NCBI GenBank assembly: GCA_045537695.1 | Contig: JAZSQB010000042.1 | Coordinates: 1-7,183, forward strand | From: RGIG2041 sp045537695 | GTDB taxonomy: Bacteria; Bacillota; Clostridia; UBA1381; UMGS1253 | Direction: 5' to 3' | Length of the DNA: 7,183 nucleotides | In this document: positions 1 through 5,374 of the stretch, one piece after another | Layout of the letters: every line of letters begins with the position of its first letter | Position numbering within the stretch: the first letter of the stretch is position 1 | The notes under the pieces: generated by a model | What the model was told of the DNA's origin: nothing | Seen by the model: the letters and a program-made list of their open reading frames with translations, nothing else | The model's database searches: none | Program-made: the position numbers and the translations under genes

Positions 1-1
1 A

Positions 2-952
2 AAAATCCTTAACGAAGAAAATATAAAAACAAAGCGAGGATGTAAATGGACCCAAACCGGAATTTGCAGAATTCTCACCAACAGAATGTACTGCGGAATT
101 ATCATCAATGGAAAAGAAGAAGTAAAGGATTTTCTGACAGGAGACAGAATTTATAAACCCGAAGAAGAATGGAAAGTGGTAGAACGACCTGACCTTGCGA
201 TTATAGACAATAAAACCTTTGAGCTTGCTCAAAAAAAGATGGAAACAAACAAGCAAAAATTCTCTCAGGGACAGCGAAAGGATTGCAAGCATGTATTCAG
301 CACTCTGCTTAAATGCACTGACTGCGGGCACTTCTTCAGGCAAGCAAAACGAAAGGTAAAAAGCGGTTATAAATACACATGGGTATGTTGCGGACGGAAT
401 ATCAACGGAGCAGATTTCTGTAATAACAAGACGGTCATAGATGAGGGTGAGTTGCTTGAGTCTATCAAAAAGTATCTTACAGGCTTAATTGAGGACAAGC
501 AAAAGGTTATTAAGAAAATAATCAAAGACTTTAACAAGAATTACGAGCCAATGCACCAAAATCTTAAAACCGAAAAAGAGATAACTAAAGAGATAGAAAA
601 ACTCAAAAAGAGCCGACAAAGATATGAGGATATGTATGACAATGAGGTTATCTCAATGGAAGATTTAAAAGAAAAGACCGAGTCCACCAATGCTGAAATT
701 AGAAAGCTGGAAGAGAAAATTAAGATGGTGAGGTTCGGCATCACACAGGCAGATAAGCTTGAATACGGACTTGCTGATACATTCAAGAGTATAGGAGATA
801 TTCTGAGTACTGCGGAGATTACCAATGAGATGCTAAAGCGTGTCATAGACCGAATTGAAGTGGCCGAAGACGGACATATTGACATATACTTAAGGCTTCT
901 TGCTGACATAGGCTTAGATGAAAAGTATCAATGTTCATCTATCAGTACATAA
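2..952 (+). CDS. Large serine recombinase, C-terminal part (5' end outside window)
   Basis: Site-specific DNA recombinase of the large serine family, which integrates and excises mobile elements. The reading frame is open from base 2, so the ATG at 86 is internal: residues read before it (ILNEENIKTKRGCKWTQTGI, then CRILTNRMYCG) are the typical 'Recombinase' domain helix region of the family. A zinc-ribbon follows, with Cys codons at 284, 314, 323, 386/389 and 419. A charged coiled-coil stretch (about 530-720) is next, then a C-terminal region ending near LRLLADIGLDEKY. The N-terminal resolvase domain with the catalytic serine lies outside the window. In this family the gene usually sits near one end of its element, so an element boundary is expected close to 952-1140 or beyond the left edge. 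The family call is firm; the specific element is unknown. Confidence 0.93.
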   Translation, partial: KILNEENIKTKRGCKWTQTGICRILTNRMYCGIIINGKEEVKDFLTGDRIYKPEEEWKVVERPDLAIIDNKTFELAQKKMETNKQKFSQGQRKDCKHVFSTLLKCTDCGHFFRQAKRKVKSGYKYTWVCCGRNINGADFCNNKTVIDEGELLESIKKYLTGLIEDKQKVIKKIIKDFNKNYEPMHQNLKTEKEITKEIEKLKKSRQRYEDMYDNEVISMEDLKEKTESTNAEIRKLEEKIKMVRFGITQADKLEYGLADTFKSIGDILSTAEITNEMLKRVIDRIEVAEDGHIDIYLRLLADIGLDEKYQCSSIST

Positions 953-1118
953 AGATGTGACAGAACGACTCAAACATATAAATTATACATTATATAGCCA
1001 TGTTAAAGCAGTTTTGGATAACAATAAAGAAGAGCGCCATATTCGTGGTGGGAATGCAACAAGGGAAAAATATTTAAGGTATAAACAGCCGGATTTTGGA
1101 GAAAATAATATAGAATAA
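918..1118 (+). CDS. Small basic protein overlapping the recombinase 3' end
   Basis: A 66-residue frame starting at ATG 918, inside the last 35 bases of the recombinase gene and shifted by one base. I do not recognise a named family. The protein is charged and basic, with a distinctive segment RHIRGGNATREKYLRYK near residues 41-57, which looks conserved rather than random. No strong Shine-Dalgarno sequence precedes the ATG, so translation may be coupled to the recombinase; GTG at 957 is an alternative start. Position and overlap suggest an accessory gene of the same element, for example a recombination helper, but this is inference. A displaced recombinase C-terminus created by a frameshift is less likely, because the recombinase already ends in a typical way. 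Confidence 0.55.
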   Translation: MKSINVHLSVHKDVTERLKHINYTLYSHVKAVLDNNKEERHIRGGNATREKYLRYKQPDFGENNIE

Positions 1119-1139
1119 CAAGTAAATTTCAAAAAAGGC

Positions 1140-1168
1140 TTTACAAATGAAAAAATGTGTGCTATACT
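1140..1168 (+). promoter_or_regulatory. Sigma-A promoter of the tRNA-fMet gene
   Basis: TTTACA (1140-1145), a 17-bp spacer and TATACT (1163-1168) form a near-consensus promoter. The predicted start near 1175 leaves a leader of about 20 nt before the tRNA. That leader contains a small hairpin, TCGC/GCGA with loop AAGA (1176-1187). Confidence 0.75.
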
Positions 1169-1194
1169 ATTATAGTCGCAAGAGCGAAATATAT

Positions 1195-1272
<78 letters not shown>

Positions 1273-1280
1273 AAACGAAA

Positions 1281-1304
1281 AGGCATCCGTTAGGATGCTT
1301 TTTT
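1281..1304 (+). terminator. Rho-independent terminator of the tRNA gene
   Basis: GCATCC (1283-1288), loop GTTA, GGATGC (1293-1298), then six T (1299-1304). It begins ten bases after the tRNA CCA end. Confidence 0.85.
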
Positions 1305-1355
1305 CATTTTGTATGTGAGAACGAATTGTATCTTGCGATTTTTTGAGTTATGAGA

Positions 1356-1493
1356 CCGACGAGGGAGCTCGTTGGGTTAGCGAAGCAAAAACAATCCGGT
1401 GAATTGTTTTTGCAAGCGGTGTCGCATAAAGTGCGAGTGTTTCAAGCTGAGTATATCGAGGCGCGGTCGTCTGAATGCGCCTATGGTGATATA
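1356..1493. repeat. Cluster of four hairpins in a gene-poor spacer
   Basis: Between the tRNA terminator and the lipoprotein gene (1305-1512) I see no convincing gene. A 60-codon frame from ATG 1350 has no ribosome binding site and runs into the 3' end of the opposite-strand gene. The spacer does contain four successive inverted repeats. First, CCGACGAG (1356-1363) pairs with CTCGTTGG (1368-1375), with one G-T pair. Second, GCAAAAACAAT (1385-1395) pairs with ATTGTTTTTGC (1403-1413), 11 perfect pairs. Third, TCGCA (1422-1426) pairs with TGCGA (1432-1436). Fourth, a compound stem combines TATATC/GATATA (1452-1457, 1488-1493) with AGGCGC/GCGCCT (1459-1464, 1477-1482). This looks like a structured RNA or a dispersed intergenic element; which of these cannot be settled here. 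The second hairpin could also stop minus-strand transcription from the lipoprotein gene. Confidence 0.5.
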
Positions 1494-1512
1494 ACGAAAA
1501 CGCGGTGTAAGG

Positions 1513-1908
1513 TTAATCGTATTTGGATATAATATCTGCCGGTCGGATAGCACTTTCGTCTAAAATCCATTCGTCATCGTTATATTTATAGCAATATGTG
1601 CCAATGTCTCCGGATTGAATCCAAATATTATATGTGCTTGTTTCCCAACAAATGCCCCAAAAATCCATAGCACGAGCAGGGATGAAACTAAATATTTTGT
1701 CTTTTGTTTCAGTTAGATAAACATTTACTTGGATTTGTTCCGCTGAATTTCCAGCTATGACTTTCTGTATAGCATAATACTTTTTATCATAGCTGTAGGT
1801 TTTATTTGGTGTAAAACTACCCCATTCTGATTCATTGTATAATGTATCCTTGCAGGCACTCAGAAGAACGCAAATTATTAAAAGCGGAAAAATTATCTTT
1901 TTTCTCAT
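1513..1908 (-). CDS. Small secreted lipoprotein of unknown function
   Basis: A 131-residue protein with a clear lipoprotein signal peptide: basic start MRKK, hydrophobic run IIFPLLIICVLL, and lipobox LSAC with the lipidated cysteine at residue 19. It should be anchored to the outer face of the cytoplasmic membrane. The mature part has no domain I can name. It contains a segment KTYSYDKKYYAIQKV (about 36-50) and a tryptophan-rich C-terminal half (FWGICWETSTYNIWIQSGD, about 83-101) reminiscent of beta-sheet repeats in small clostridial lipoproteins. The start is supported by GAAAGGAT on the minus strand (1926-1919), about ten bases upstream. It begins 18 bp after the reductase stop with no terminator between, so the two are probably co-transcribed; no functional link is evident. 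Confidence 0.8.
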   Translation of the reverse strand: MRKKIIFPLLIICVLLSACKDTLYNESEWGSFTPNKTYSYDKKYYAIQKVIAGNSAEQIQVNVYLTETKDKIFSFIPARAMDFWGICWETSTYNIWIQSGDIGTYCYKYNDDEWILDESAIRPADIISKYD

Positions 1909-1926
1909 TTTGAAAGTAATCCTTTC

Positions 1927-3105
1927 TCAAAACTTCACAAACCACTTCGCCAGCTTACGGGCGATTTTATATGGTACGTTTTCGAGTTCTTTTTGGGCAT
2001 CTTTTAATTTTTCACGGATGGGGATGCCCTGCGGACAATGTTGTTCACATTTGCCGCAACCGATGCAATTAGAAGCAACGGTTGGCGTTTTACGAAATGT
2101 GGTGCACATTAAATACTCCTTTGTGCCGGCAAACCAACCTTCGCTGTGCAGGCGATTATACGCCGCAAAGGTGCCTGGAATATCCACGTTTTTCGGGCAA
2201 GGGACGCAATAGCCGCAGCCGGTGCAGCCGACCTTCATTTTTGCATTAATGGCATCTGCAACGTTTTGCAGCATCTCTTCCTCTTTTTTGCCGAGTTCGC
2301 CGACTTGCACTTCCGAAGCTACGCGGATGTTTTCCAAAATCATTGCTTCGGAGTTCATACCGGAGAGGACGCAGGTAACTTCGCTCTGGTTCCAGAGCCA
2401 ACGAAATGCCCATTCCGCCGGTGTGCGCTTTTGGGGATGGTTTGCAAAAATCTGCTTCGCTTTTTCCGGCAGCAGATTTACGAGCTTGCCGCCGCGCAGT
2501 GGCTCCATAATCATTACGGGCAAGCCTTTTTGGCTGGCATACATAAGACCGCGTCGGCCTGCCTGGCTGTGCTCATCCATATAGTTATACTGAATCATAC
2601 AAAAATCCCAGTCATAGGCATCCACCAGACGGCAAAACATTTCCGTGTTGCCGTGATAGGAAAAACCGATTTGCCGGATTTGACCGCTTTTTTTCTTTTC
2701 AGCCAGCCAATCCGGAATGCCGAGTGATTTCATACGCTCCCAGGCGTCGATATCTGTAAGCATATGCATTAAATAATAATCCACATAATCCGTGCGTAGG
2801 CGCGAAAGCTCTTCTTTAAACAGCTTTTCAGCCGCCTCACGGCTTTTGATTAAGTAATGCGGTAGCTTGGTGGCGATAAAAATATCCTTGCGAATGTTGT
2901 TTTTTTCGAAAATTTCACCAATCAGTGCTTCGCTGCCCGGATAGATATAGGCTGTATCAAAATAATTTACGCCGCCTTTGTATGCGGTCATAATTTCATG
3001 CTCTGCTTTTTGAAAATCCACCTTGCCCAGTTTGGTTGTAAAACGCATACAGCCAAAGCCGAGGATGGATACATCATTTCCGTATTTATCTTTGCGGTAT
3101 TGCAT
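1927..3105 (-). CDS. Aldo/keto reductase with C-terminal 4Fe-4S ferredoxin-type domain
   Basis: A 392-residue cytoplasmic oxidoreductase. The N-terminal aldo/keto reductase barrel (about 1-285) has the expected catalytic tetrad: D50 and Y55 in FDTAYIY, K80 in ATKLP and H114 in YYLMH. The C-terminus carries two cysteine clusters of 4Fe-4S type: C294, C297, C300, C303 (CTGCGYCVPCP) and C347, C350, C353, C357 (CIGCGKCEQHCP), each followed by proline. Proteins with this architecture are common in anaerobic Firmicutes; the substrate is unknown and the iron-sulfur part may pass electrons between NAD(P)H and another carrier. I choose ATG 3105 because GAGGTGA lies five bases upstream (3117-3111). A longer frame from 3126 would start inside the -10 box. 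It heads an operon with the downstream lipoprotein gene. Confidence 0.93.
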   Translation of the reverse strand: MQYRKDKYGNDVSILGFGCMRFTTKLGKVDFQKAEHEIMTAYKGGVNYFDTAYIYPGSEALIGEIFEKNNIRKDIFIATKLPHYLIKSREAAEKLFKEELSRLRTDYVDYYLMHMLTDIDAWERMKSLGIPDWLAEKKKSGQIRQIGFSYHGNTEMFCRLVDAYDWDFCMIQYNYMDEHSQAGRRGLMYASQKGLPVMIMEPLRGGKLVNLLPEKAKQIFANHPQKRTPAEWAFRWLWNQSEVTCVLSGMNSEAMILENIRVASEVQVGELGKKEEEMLQNVADAINAKMKVGCTGCGYCVPCPKNVDIPGTFAAYNRLHSEGWFAGTKEYLMCTTFRKTPTVASNCIGCGKCEQHCPQGIPIREKLKDAQKELENVPYKIARKLAKWFVKF

Positions 3106-3110
3106 ATAAA

Positions 3111-3130
3111 TCACCTCGAATTTCATTATA
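3111..3130 (-). promoter_or_regulatory. Extended -10 promoter and ribosome binding site of the reductase
   Basis: On the minus strand TATAAT (3130-3125) is preceded by TG one base further upstream, an extended -10 element, which fits the weak -35 region (TTTATT at 3153-3148). The strong Shine-Dalgarno GAGGTGA (3117-3111) follows almost at once, so the leader is very short, about 13 nt. Confidence 0.55.
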
Positions 3131-3179
3131 ACACATTGCGGTTAAAAAATAAATAGAAACAGTGTTTGTGTTTTCCATT

Positions 3180-3191
3180 TTTTGTACAAAA
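3180..3191. promoter_or_regulatory. 12-bp palindrome between divergent genes, possible operator
   Basis: TTTTGTACAAAA is a perfect palindrome in the 187-bp gap between the reductase (minus) and purC (plus), upstream of both promoters. It does not match the Bacillus PurBox as I know it. The role is inferred only from symmetry and position. Confidence 0.25.
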
Positions 3192-3222
3192 TGACAAAAT
3201 CTTTGCTTCTGCAAATTTTTCA

Positions 3223-3251
3223 TTGATTTTTTTTTAAAAAAGTGCTATGCT
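3223..3251 (+). promoter_or_regulatory. Promoter of purC
   Basis: TTGATT (3223-3228), a 17-bp spacer and TATGCT (3246-3251). The predicted start near 3258 gives a leader of only about 35 nt, too short for a purine riboswitch. AAAGGAG (3277-3283) lies nine bases before the start codon. Confidence 0.6.
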
Positions 3252-3292
3252 AATATAGGAATTTATTTTAAATAACAAAGGAGTTTTGTTGT

Positions 3293-3976
3293 ATGAAGAA
3301 GTTATATGAAGGTAAAACGAAAGACGTTTTCGAGCTGGATAATGGCAACGTTATGCTCAAGTTCAAGGATGATTGCACCGGTAAAGACGGCGTGTTTGAT
3401 CCCGGCGAAAACAGCGTCGGTTTGAAGATTGAGGGTATCGGTAAGGCAAATCTTCGTACATCTGTATATTATTTTGACTTGCTGAAGAAGGCAGGCATCA
3501 AGACACATTATGTAAATGCAAATGTGGAAGAAGCTGAAATGGAAGTTTTGCCGGCAACTGTTTTCGGTCACGGTCTGGAAGTTATCTGCCGTTTGGTTGC
3601 AACAGGCAGCTTTATCCGCAGATATGGTGAATACATCGCTGACGGCACTGTGCTGGAAGGCGGCTATGTAGAATGTACATTCAAAAATGACGAAAAGGGC
3701 GATCCTCTCGTAACTTGCGAAGGTTTGGCAGCGCTCGGCGTAATGAGCGAAGAAATGTTTGCAAGCATGAAGGAGCAGACACTCAAGATTACAAAAATCG
3801 TTGCAGACGACTTAAAGACCATCGGCCTTGACTTGTGGGATATTAAGTTCGAGTTTGGTTACAACAACGGTGAAGTTATCTTAATCGACGAAATTGCTTC
3901 CGGTAATATGCGTGTATACAAAGGCGACAAGATTGTAGAGCCGGTAGAACTCACAAAGCTCATTTTGAACAGATAA
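3293..3976 (+). CDS. purC: Phosphoribosylaminoimidazole-succinocarboxamide synthase (SAICAR synthase)
   Basis: Cytoplasmic enzyme of de novo purine synthesis: joins aspartate to CAIR using ATP to give SAICAR. The 227-residue length is normal for the short bacterial form. The N-terminal KLYEGKTKDVFEL (about 3-15) and KFKDDCTG (about 23-30) form the nucleotide-binding region. EVICRLVATGSFIRRYGEY (about 95-113) matches the family core. DIKFEFG (about 184-190) and LIDEIASGNMRVY (about 197-209) match the second signature; the DEI-SGNMR version is the one I associate with clostridial PurC, in place of the DEISPDTCR form. The start is supported by AAAGGAG at 3277-3283. It has its own promoter and terminator and no other purine gene nearby, so it appears separated from the usual pur operon. 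Confidence 0.97.
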   Translation: MKKLYEGKTKDVFELDNGNVMLKFKDDCTGKDGVFDPGENSVGLKIEGIGKANLRTSVYYFDLLKKAGIKTHYVNANVEEAEMEVLPATVFGHGLEVICRLVATGSFIRRYGEYIADGTVLEGGYVECTFKNDEKGDPLVTCEGLAALGVMSEEMFASMKEQTLKITKIVADDLKTIGLDLWDIKFEFGYNNGEVILIDEIASGNMRVYKGDKIVEPVELTKLILNR

Positions 3977-3993
3977 ATTTATTATAGAAAAAG

Positions 3994-4026
3994 AAAAAAT
4001 CCTTTGCTCAGGCAAAGGATTTTTTT
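3994..4026. terminator. Bidirectional terminator between purC and the S26 peptidase gene
   Basis: A 14-bp stem, 3994-4007 with 4012-4025, has a core ATCCTTTGC/GCAAAGGAT and loop TCAG (4008-4011). A-rich and T-rich flanks make it usable from both strands. It lies 17 bp after the purC stop. On the minus strand it overlaps the last codons of the peptidase gene, whose TGA stop (4010-4008) sits in the loop. Confidence 0.88.
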
Positions 4027-4427
4027 ATAATCAGCTTTAATTTTTTAATCCAAAGATTTTTATATGCGCTTTTGCGTTTTTGAAAAGCAACCGGCTCGCC
4101 GGTTTCGTTTTTAACTTCGATGACTTTGGCAAGTATATCTTTTTGGGAAATCGGATATTCTATAATATTTTCATTGTCACCGCACAGCATATAGCCACCG
4201 CGCAGCTTGCCGACAATGCGGTGAATAATGTATTTTCCGCTTGGACGAAGATATAGGACAATATCCTGCACTTTTGGGTGAGTACATGGCGCAAGCGTTA
4301 TGGTGTATTTTCCGTTTTGTATCGTCGGCAGCATACTGTTACCATATGGCGTGTAGGAAAAGGTTTTACCAAGGGAAAACGCTTCCTGCATCCAGCCGAC
4401 GAGCACATCCATTTCAATGTATTCCAT
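4008..4427 (-). CDS. Small S24/S26-type (signal peptidase-like) serine peptidase
   Basis: A 139-residue protein with the S26 peptidase core. GNSMLPTI holds the probable nucleophile Ser31; YIIHRIVG holds His69, where SipW/archaeal-type enzymes have His in place of the Lys of LepB; CGDNENI (about 81-87) is the third conserved box. Unlike ordinary signal peptidases it has no N-terminal membrane segment, but its C-terminus is strongly basic and could form an amphipathic helix (KKLKLIIKKSFA). I start at ATG 4427, one base after the stop of the PqqD-like gene (TAA, A, ATG). A longer frame needs a TTG at 4466 and would overlap that gene by 38 bp. The pair is clearly one operon, which suggests the peptidase cleaves a peptide handled by the PqqD-like partner. 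Substrate unknown. The gene runs into its own terminator. Confidence 0.85.
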   Translation of the reverse strand: MEYIEMDVLVGWMQEAFSLGKTFSYTPYGNSMLPTIQNGKYTITLAPCTHPKVQDIVLYLRPSGKYIIHRIVGKLRGGYMLCGDNENIIEYPISQKDILAKVIEVKNETGEPVAFQKRKSAYKNLWIKKLKLIIKKSFA

Positions 4428-4428
4428 T

Positions 4429-4695
4429 TTATTCTTCCAGCATACCGGCACTGTAAAGCTTTTCAATAAAACGCTTTAAGTCCGCTGCGGCATAGTCTTT
4501 TTCAACGTCATATTCAGAAAGTAATGCATCTAACAGTTCGTTTTCCGTTGCGCCCTTTTGCAGTCTTTCCCAAAGGAAGGCAGCGCTACCGGACAATGTG
4601 ATAATACCGTTAAAATCGTTGCTCTGTTCGCCAATTGGTACAACAATTTTGCTTCCGGCTACGTTTTTTAATAGGAAACCGTCTTTTAATTTCAT
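4429..4695 (-). CDS. PqqD-family peptide-binding protein
   Basis: An 88-residue stand-alone PqqD-like protein. The family forms the small winged-helix RiPP recognition fold that binds leader peptides and presents them to modifying enzymes. Visible family features are GFLLKNVAGSKIVVPIG (about 5-21), the DFNGIITLSGSAAFLWERL segment (about 27-45), and the closing helix DLKRFIEKLYSAGMLEE. Length fits the full domain. The start is supported by a purine-rich AAGGGGGT (minus strand, 4709-4702) seven to eight bases upstream. It is first in an operon with an S26-type peptidase and is driven by a near-consensus promoter. No radical SAM protein, precursor peptide or transporter is seen in the window, so its client peptide may be encoded elsewhere. 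The family call is firm; the pathway is inference. Confidence 0.87.
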   Translation of the reverse strand: MKLKDGFLLKNVAGSKIVVPIGEQSNDFNGIITLSGSAAFLWERLQKGATENELLDALLSEYDVEKDYAAADLKRFIEKLYSAGMLEE

Positions 4696-4740
4696 TAAAT
4701 ATACCCCCTTTTAGGCACATAAAGACCCATTTTTGAAAAC

Positions 4741-4769
4741 AGTATAGCAAATAAATATTGCAATGTCAA
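4741..4769 (-). promoter_or_regulatory. Near-consensus sigma-A promoter of the PqqD/S26 operon
   Basis: On the minus strand TTGACA (4769-4764), a 17-bp spacer and TATACT (4746-4741). The perfect -35 and one-mismatch -10 suggest strong expression. Transcription should start near 4734, giving a leader of about 40 nt before the PqqD-like start codon. Confidence 0.82.
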
Positions 4770-4779
4770 CAAATGGAAG

Positions 4780-4804
4780 CGTATTGTTAGCAATCTGTAA
4801 TACG
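4780..4804. promoter_or_regulatory. Inverted repeat between divergent promoters, possible operator
   Basis: CGTATT (4780-4785) and AATACG (4799-4804) are perfect inverted arms 13 bp apart. They lie between the -35 boxes of the PqqD-like operon and the CopZ-like gene, ending four bases before the latter. The position suits a repressor or activator shared by both genes, but no known metal-regulator box is recognised. Confidence 0.3.
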
Positions 4805-4808
4805 GGAC

Positions 4809-4837
4809 TTGCATTTACTGAGAAAAAGGCGTAAAAT
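4809..4837 (+). promoter_or_regulatory. Promoter of the CopZ-like gene
   Basis: TTGCAT (4809-4814), a 17-bp spacer and TAAAAT (4832-4837). Transcription should start near 4844, just ahead of the Shine-Dalgarno GGGAGGAT (4856-4863). Confidence 0.6.
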
Positions 4838-4871
4838 AGAGGAAGAAAATAATATGGGAGGATAACAGTAT

Positions 4872-5093
4872 ATGTTTGGATTTGGAAAAAAAGAAACAAA
4901 AGTATTTAAAGTGGAAGGGATGGCTTGCCCGCGTTGCAGCGGCGCAGTAAAAACGGCGCTGGAAAAGCTTAAATTTAAGGTGGACGTGGATTTAGAGAAT
5001 GGCACGGTTACGGTTTGCGGTGTCAAAATAGACGAAAGCGTGATTAAAGCTGCGATAGAAGCGTGTGGTTTTGATTTTAAGGGTCAAATATAA
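4872..5093 (+). CDS. Heavy-metal-associated (HMA, CopZ-like) metal-binding protein
   Basis: A 73-residue single-domain protein of the HMA family, small cytoplasmic carriers that bind copper(I) or a similar soft metal and hand it to a P-type ATPase or regulator. The metal site is GMACPRC, with C19 and C22; the usual fold elements follow, ending with ACGFDF near residues 64-69. The short N-terminal MFGFGKKE precedes the first strand, so the whole protein is one ferredoxin-like domain. The start is well supported by GGGAGGAT eight bases upstream. It is a single-gene unit with its own promoter and terminator; no copper ATPase or repressor gene is beside it, so the metal cannot be assigned from context. 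The proline-arginine in the CPRC loop is less usual than the copper-chaperone consensus. Confidence 0.9.
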   Translation: MFGFGKKETKVFKVEGMACPRCSGAVKTALEKLKFKVDVDLENGTVTVCGVKIDESVIKAAIEACGFDFKGQI

Positions 5094-5095
5094 TA

Positions 5096-5128
5096 AAAAA
5101 GTTGCGAAGGTCGCCTTCGCAACTTTTT
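5096..5128 (+). terminator. Strong terminator after the CopZ-like gene
   Basis: GTTGCGAAGG (5101-5110), loop TCG, CCTTCGCAAC (5114-5123), extended by five A-T pairs (5096-5100 with 5124-5128). It starts three bases after the stop codon and is symmetric enough to work in both directions. Confidence 0.92.
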
Positions 5129-5143
5129 ATCTGCCTAAACAGG

Positions 5144-5282
5144 TGTATACTACATTTTTTAAATGTGGTATGTATCAGCCGCCCGTTGATATACACTTGT
5201 GCGGTGCAACTTGGTGTGCGTTCGTGCGCATACGCCCCATTAAGTTTTTAAATATGAAAATTCAGCCTATACCTTCAGGTTG
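5144..5282. other. Gene-free spacer with several hairpins
   Basis: Between the CopZ-like terminator and the methyltransferase promoter (5129-5328) I find no supportable gene. The longest hairpin pairs 5144-5157 with 5161-5174 (14 pairs, some G-T; core ACATTT/AAATGT). Next comes TATCA/TGATA (5173-5177 with 5187-5191), then GTGTGCG (5214-5220) with CGCATAC (5227-5233), and CAGCCT (5263-5268) with AGGTTG (5277-5282). No known riboswitch or RNA family is recognised. Since the methyltransferase promoter lies downstream, this is not its leader. A minus-strand or independent small RNA is possible. Confidence 0.3.
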
Positions 5283-5328
5283 CTTTTGTGTTTGCTTATC
5301 GCGTTTAAACGTAATCGTCAACAGGCCC

Positions 5329-5357
5329 TTGTCAATTTTGCAATTATTTGATACAAT
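5329..5357 (+). promoter_or_regulatory. Promoter of the rRNA methyltransferase gene
   Basis: TTGTCA (5329-5334), a 17-bp spacer and TACAAT (5352-5357). Expected transcription start is near 5364. Confidence 0.7.
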
Positions 5358-5374
5358 AAAGAACAAGGATATAT

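Noticed and set aside
86..952. Complete small recombinase starting at ATG 86
   Set aside because: The frame is open to base 2 and the residues before the ATG match the recombinase family, so the gene is truncated only by the window edge.
1119..1194. tRNA as attachment site of the left element
   Set aside because: The element would abut the 5' side of the tRNA with its promoter intact. Tyrosine-type integration uses the 3' side, and no duplicate tRNA piece is visible on the left.
1350..1532. 60-codon plus-strand protein
   Set aside because: No ribosome binding site, made almost wholly of inverted repeats, and overlaps the end of the opposite lipoprotein gene. Kept as a structured element instead.
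3103..3126. Longer start for the aldo/keto reductase
   Set aside because: ATG 3126 lies in the -10 box, while the ATG at 3105 has a strong Shine-Dalgarno at ideal spacing.
3252..3292. Purine riboswitch ahead of purC
   Set aside because: The predicted leader is about 35 nt, far too short for the aptamer.
4428..4466. TTG start giving a longer S26 peptidase
   Set aside because: Needs a rare start and a 38-bp overlap; ATG 4427 directly follows the preceding stop and keeps the whole domain.
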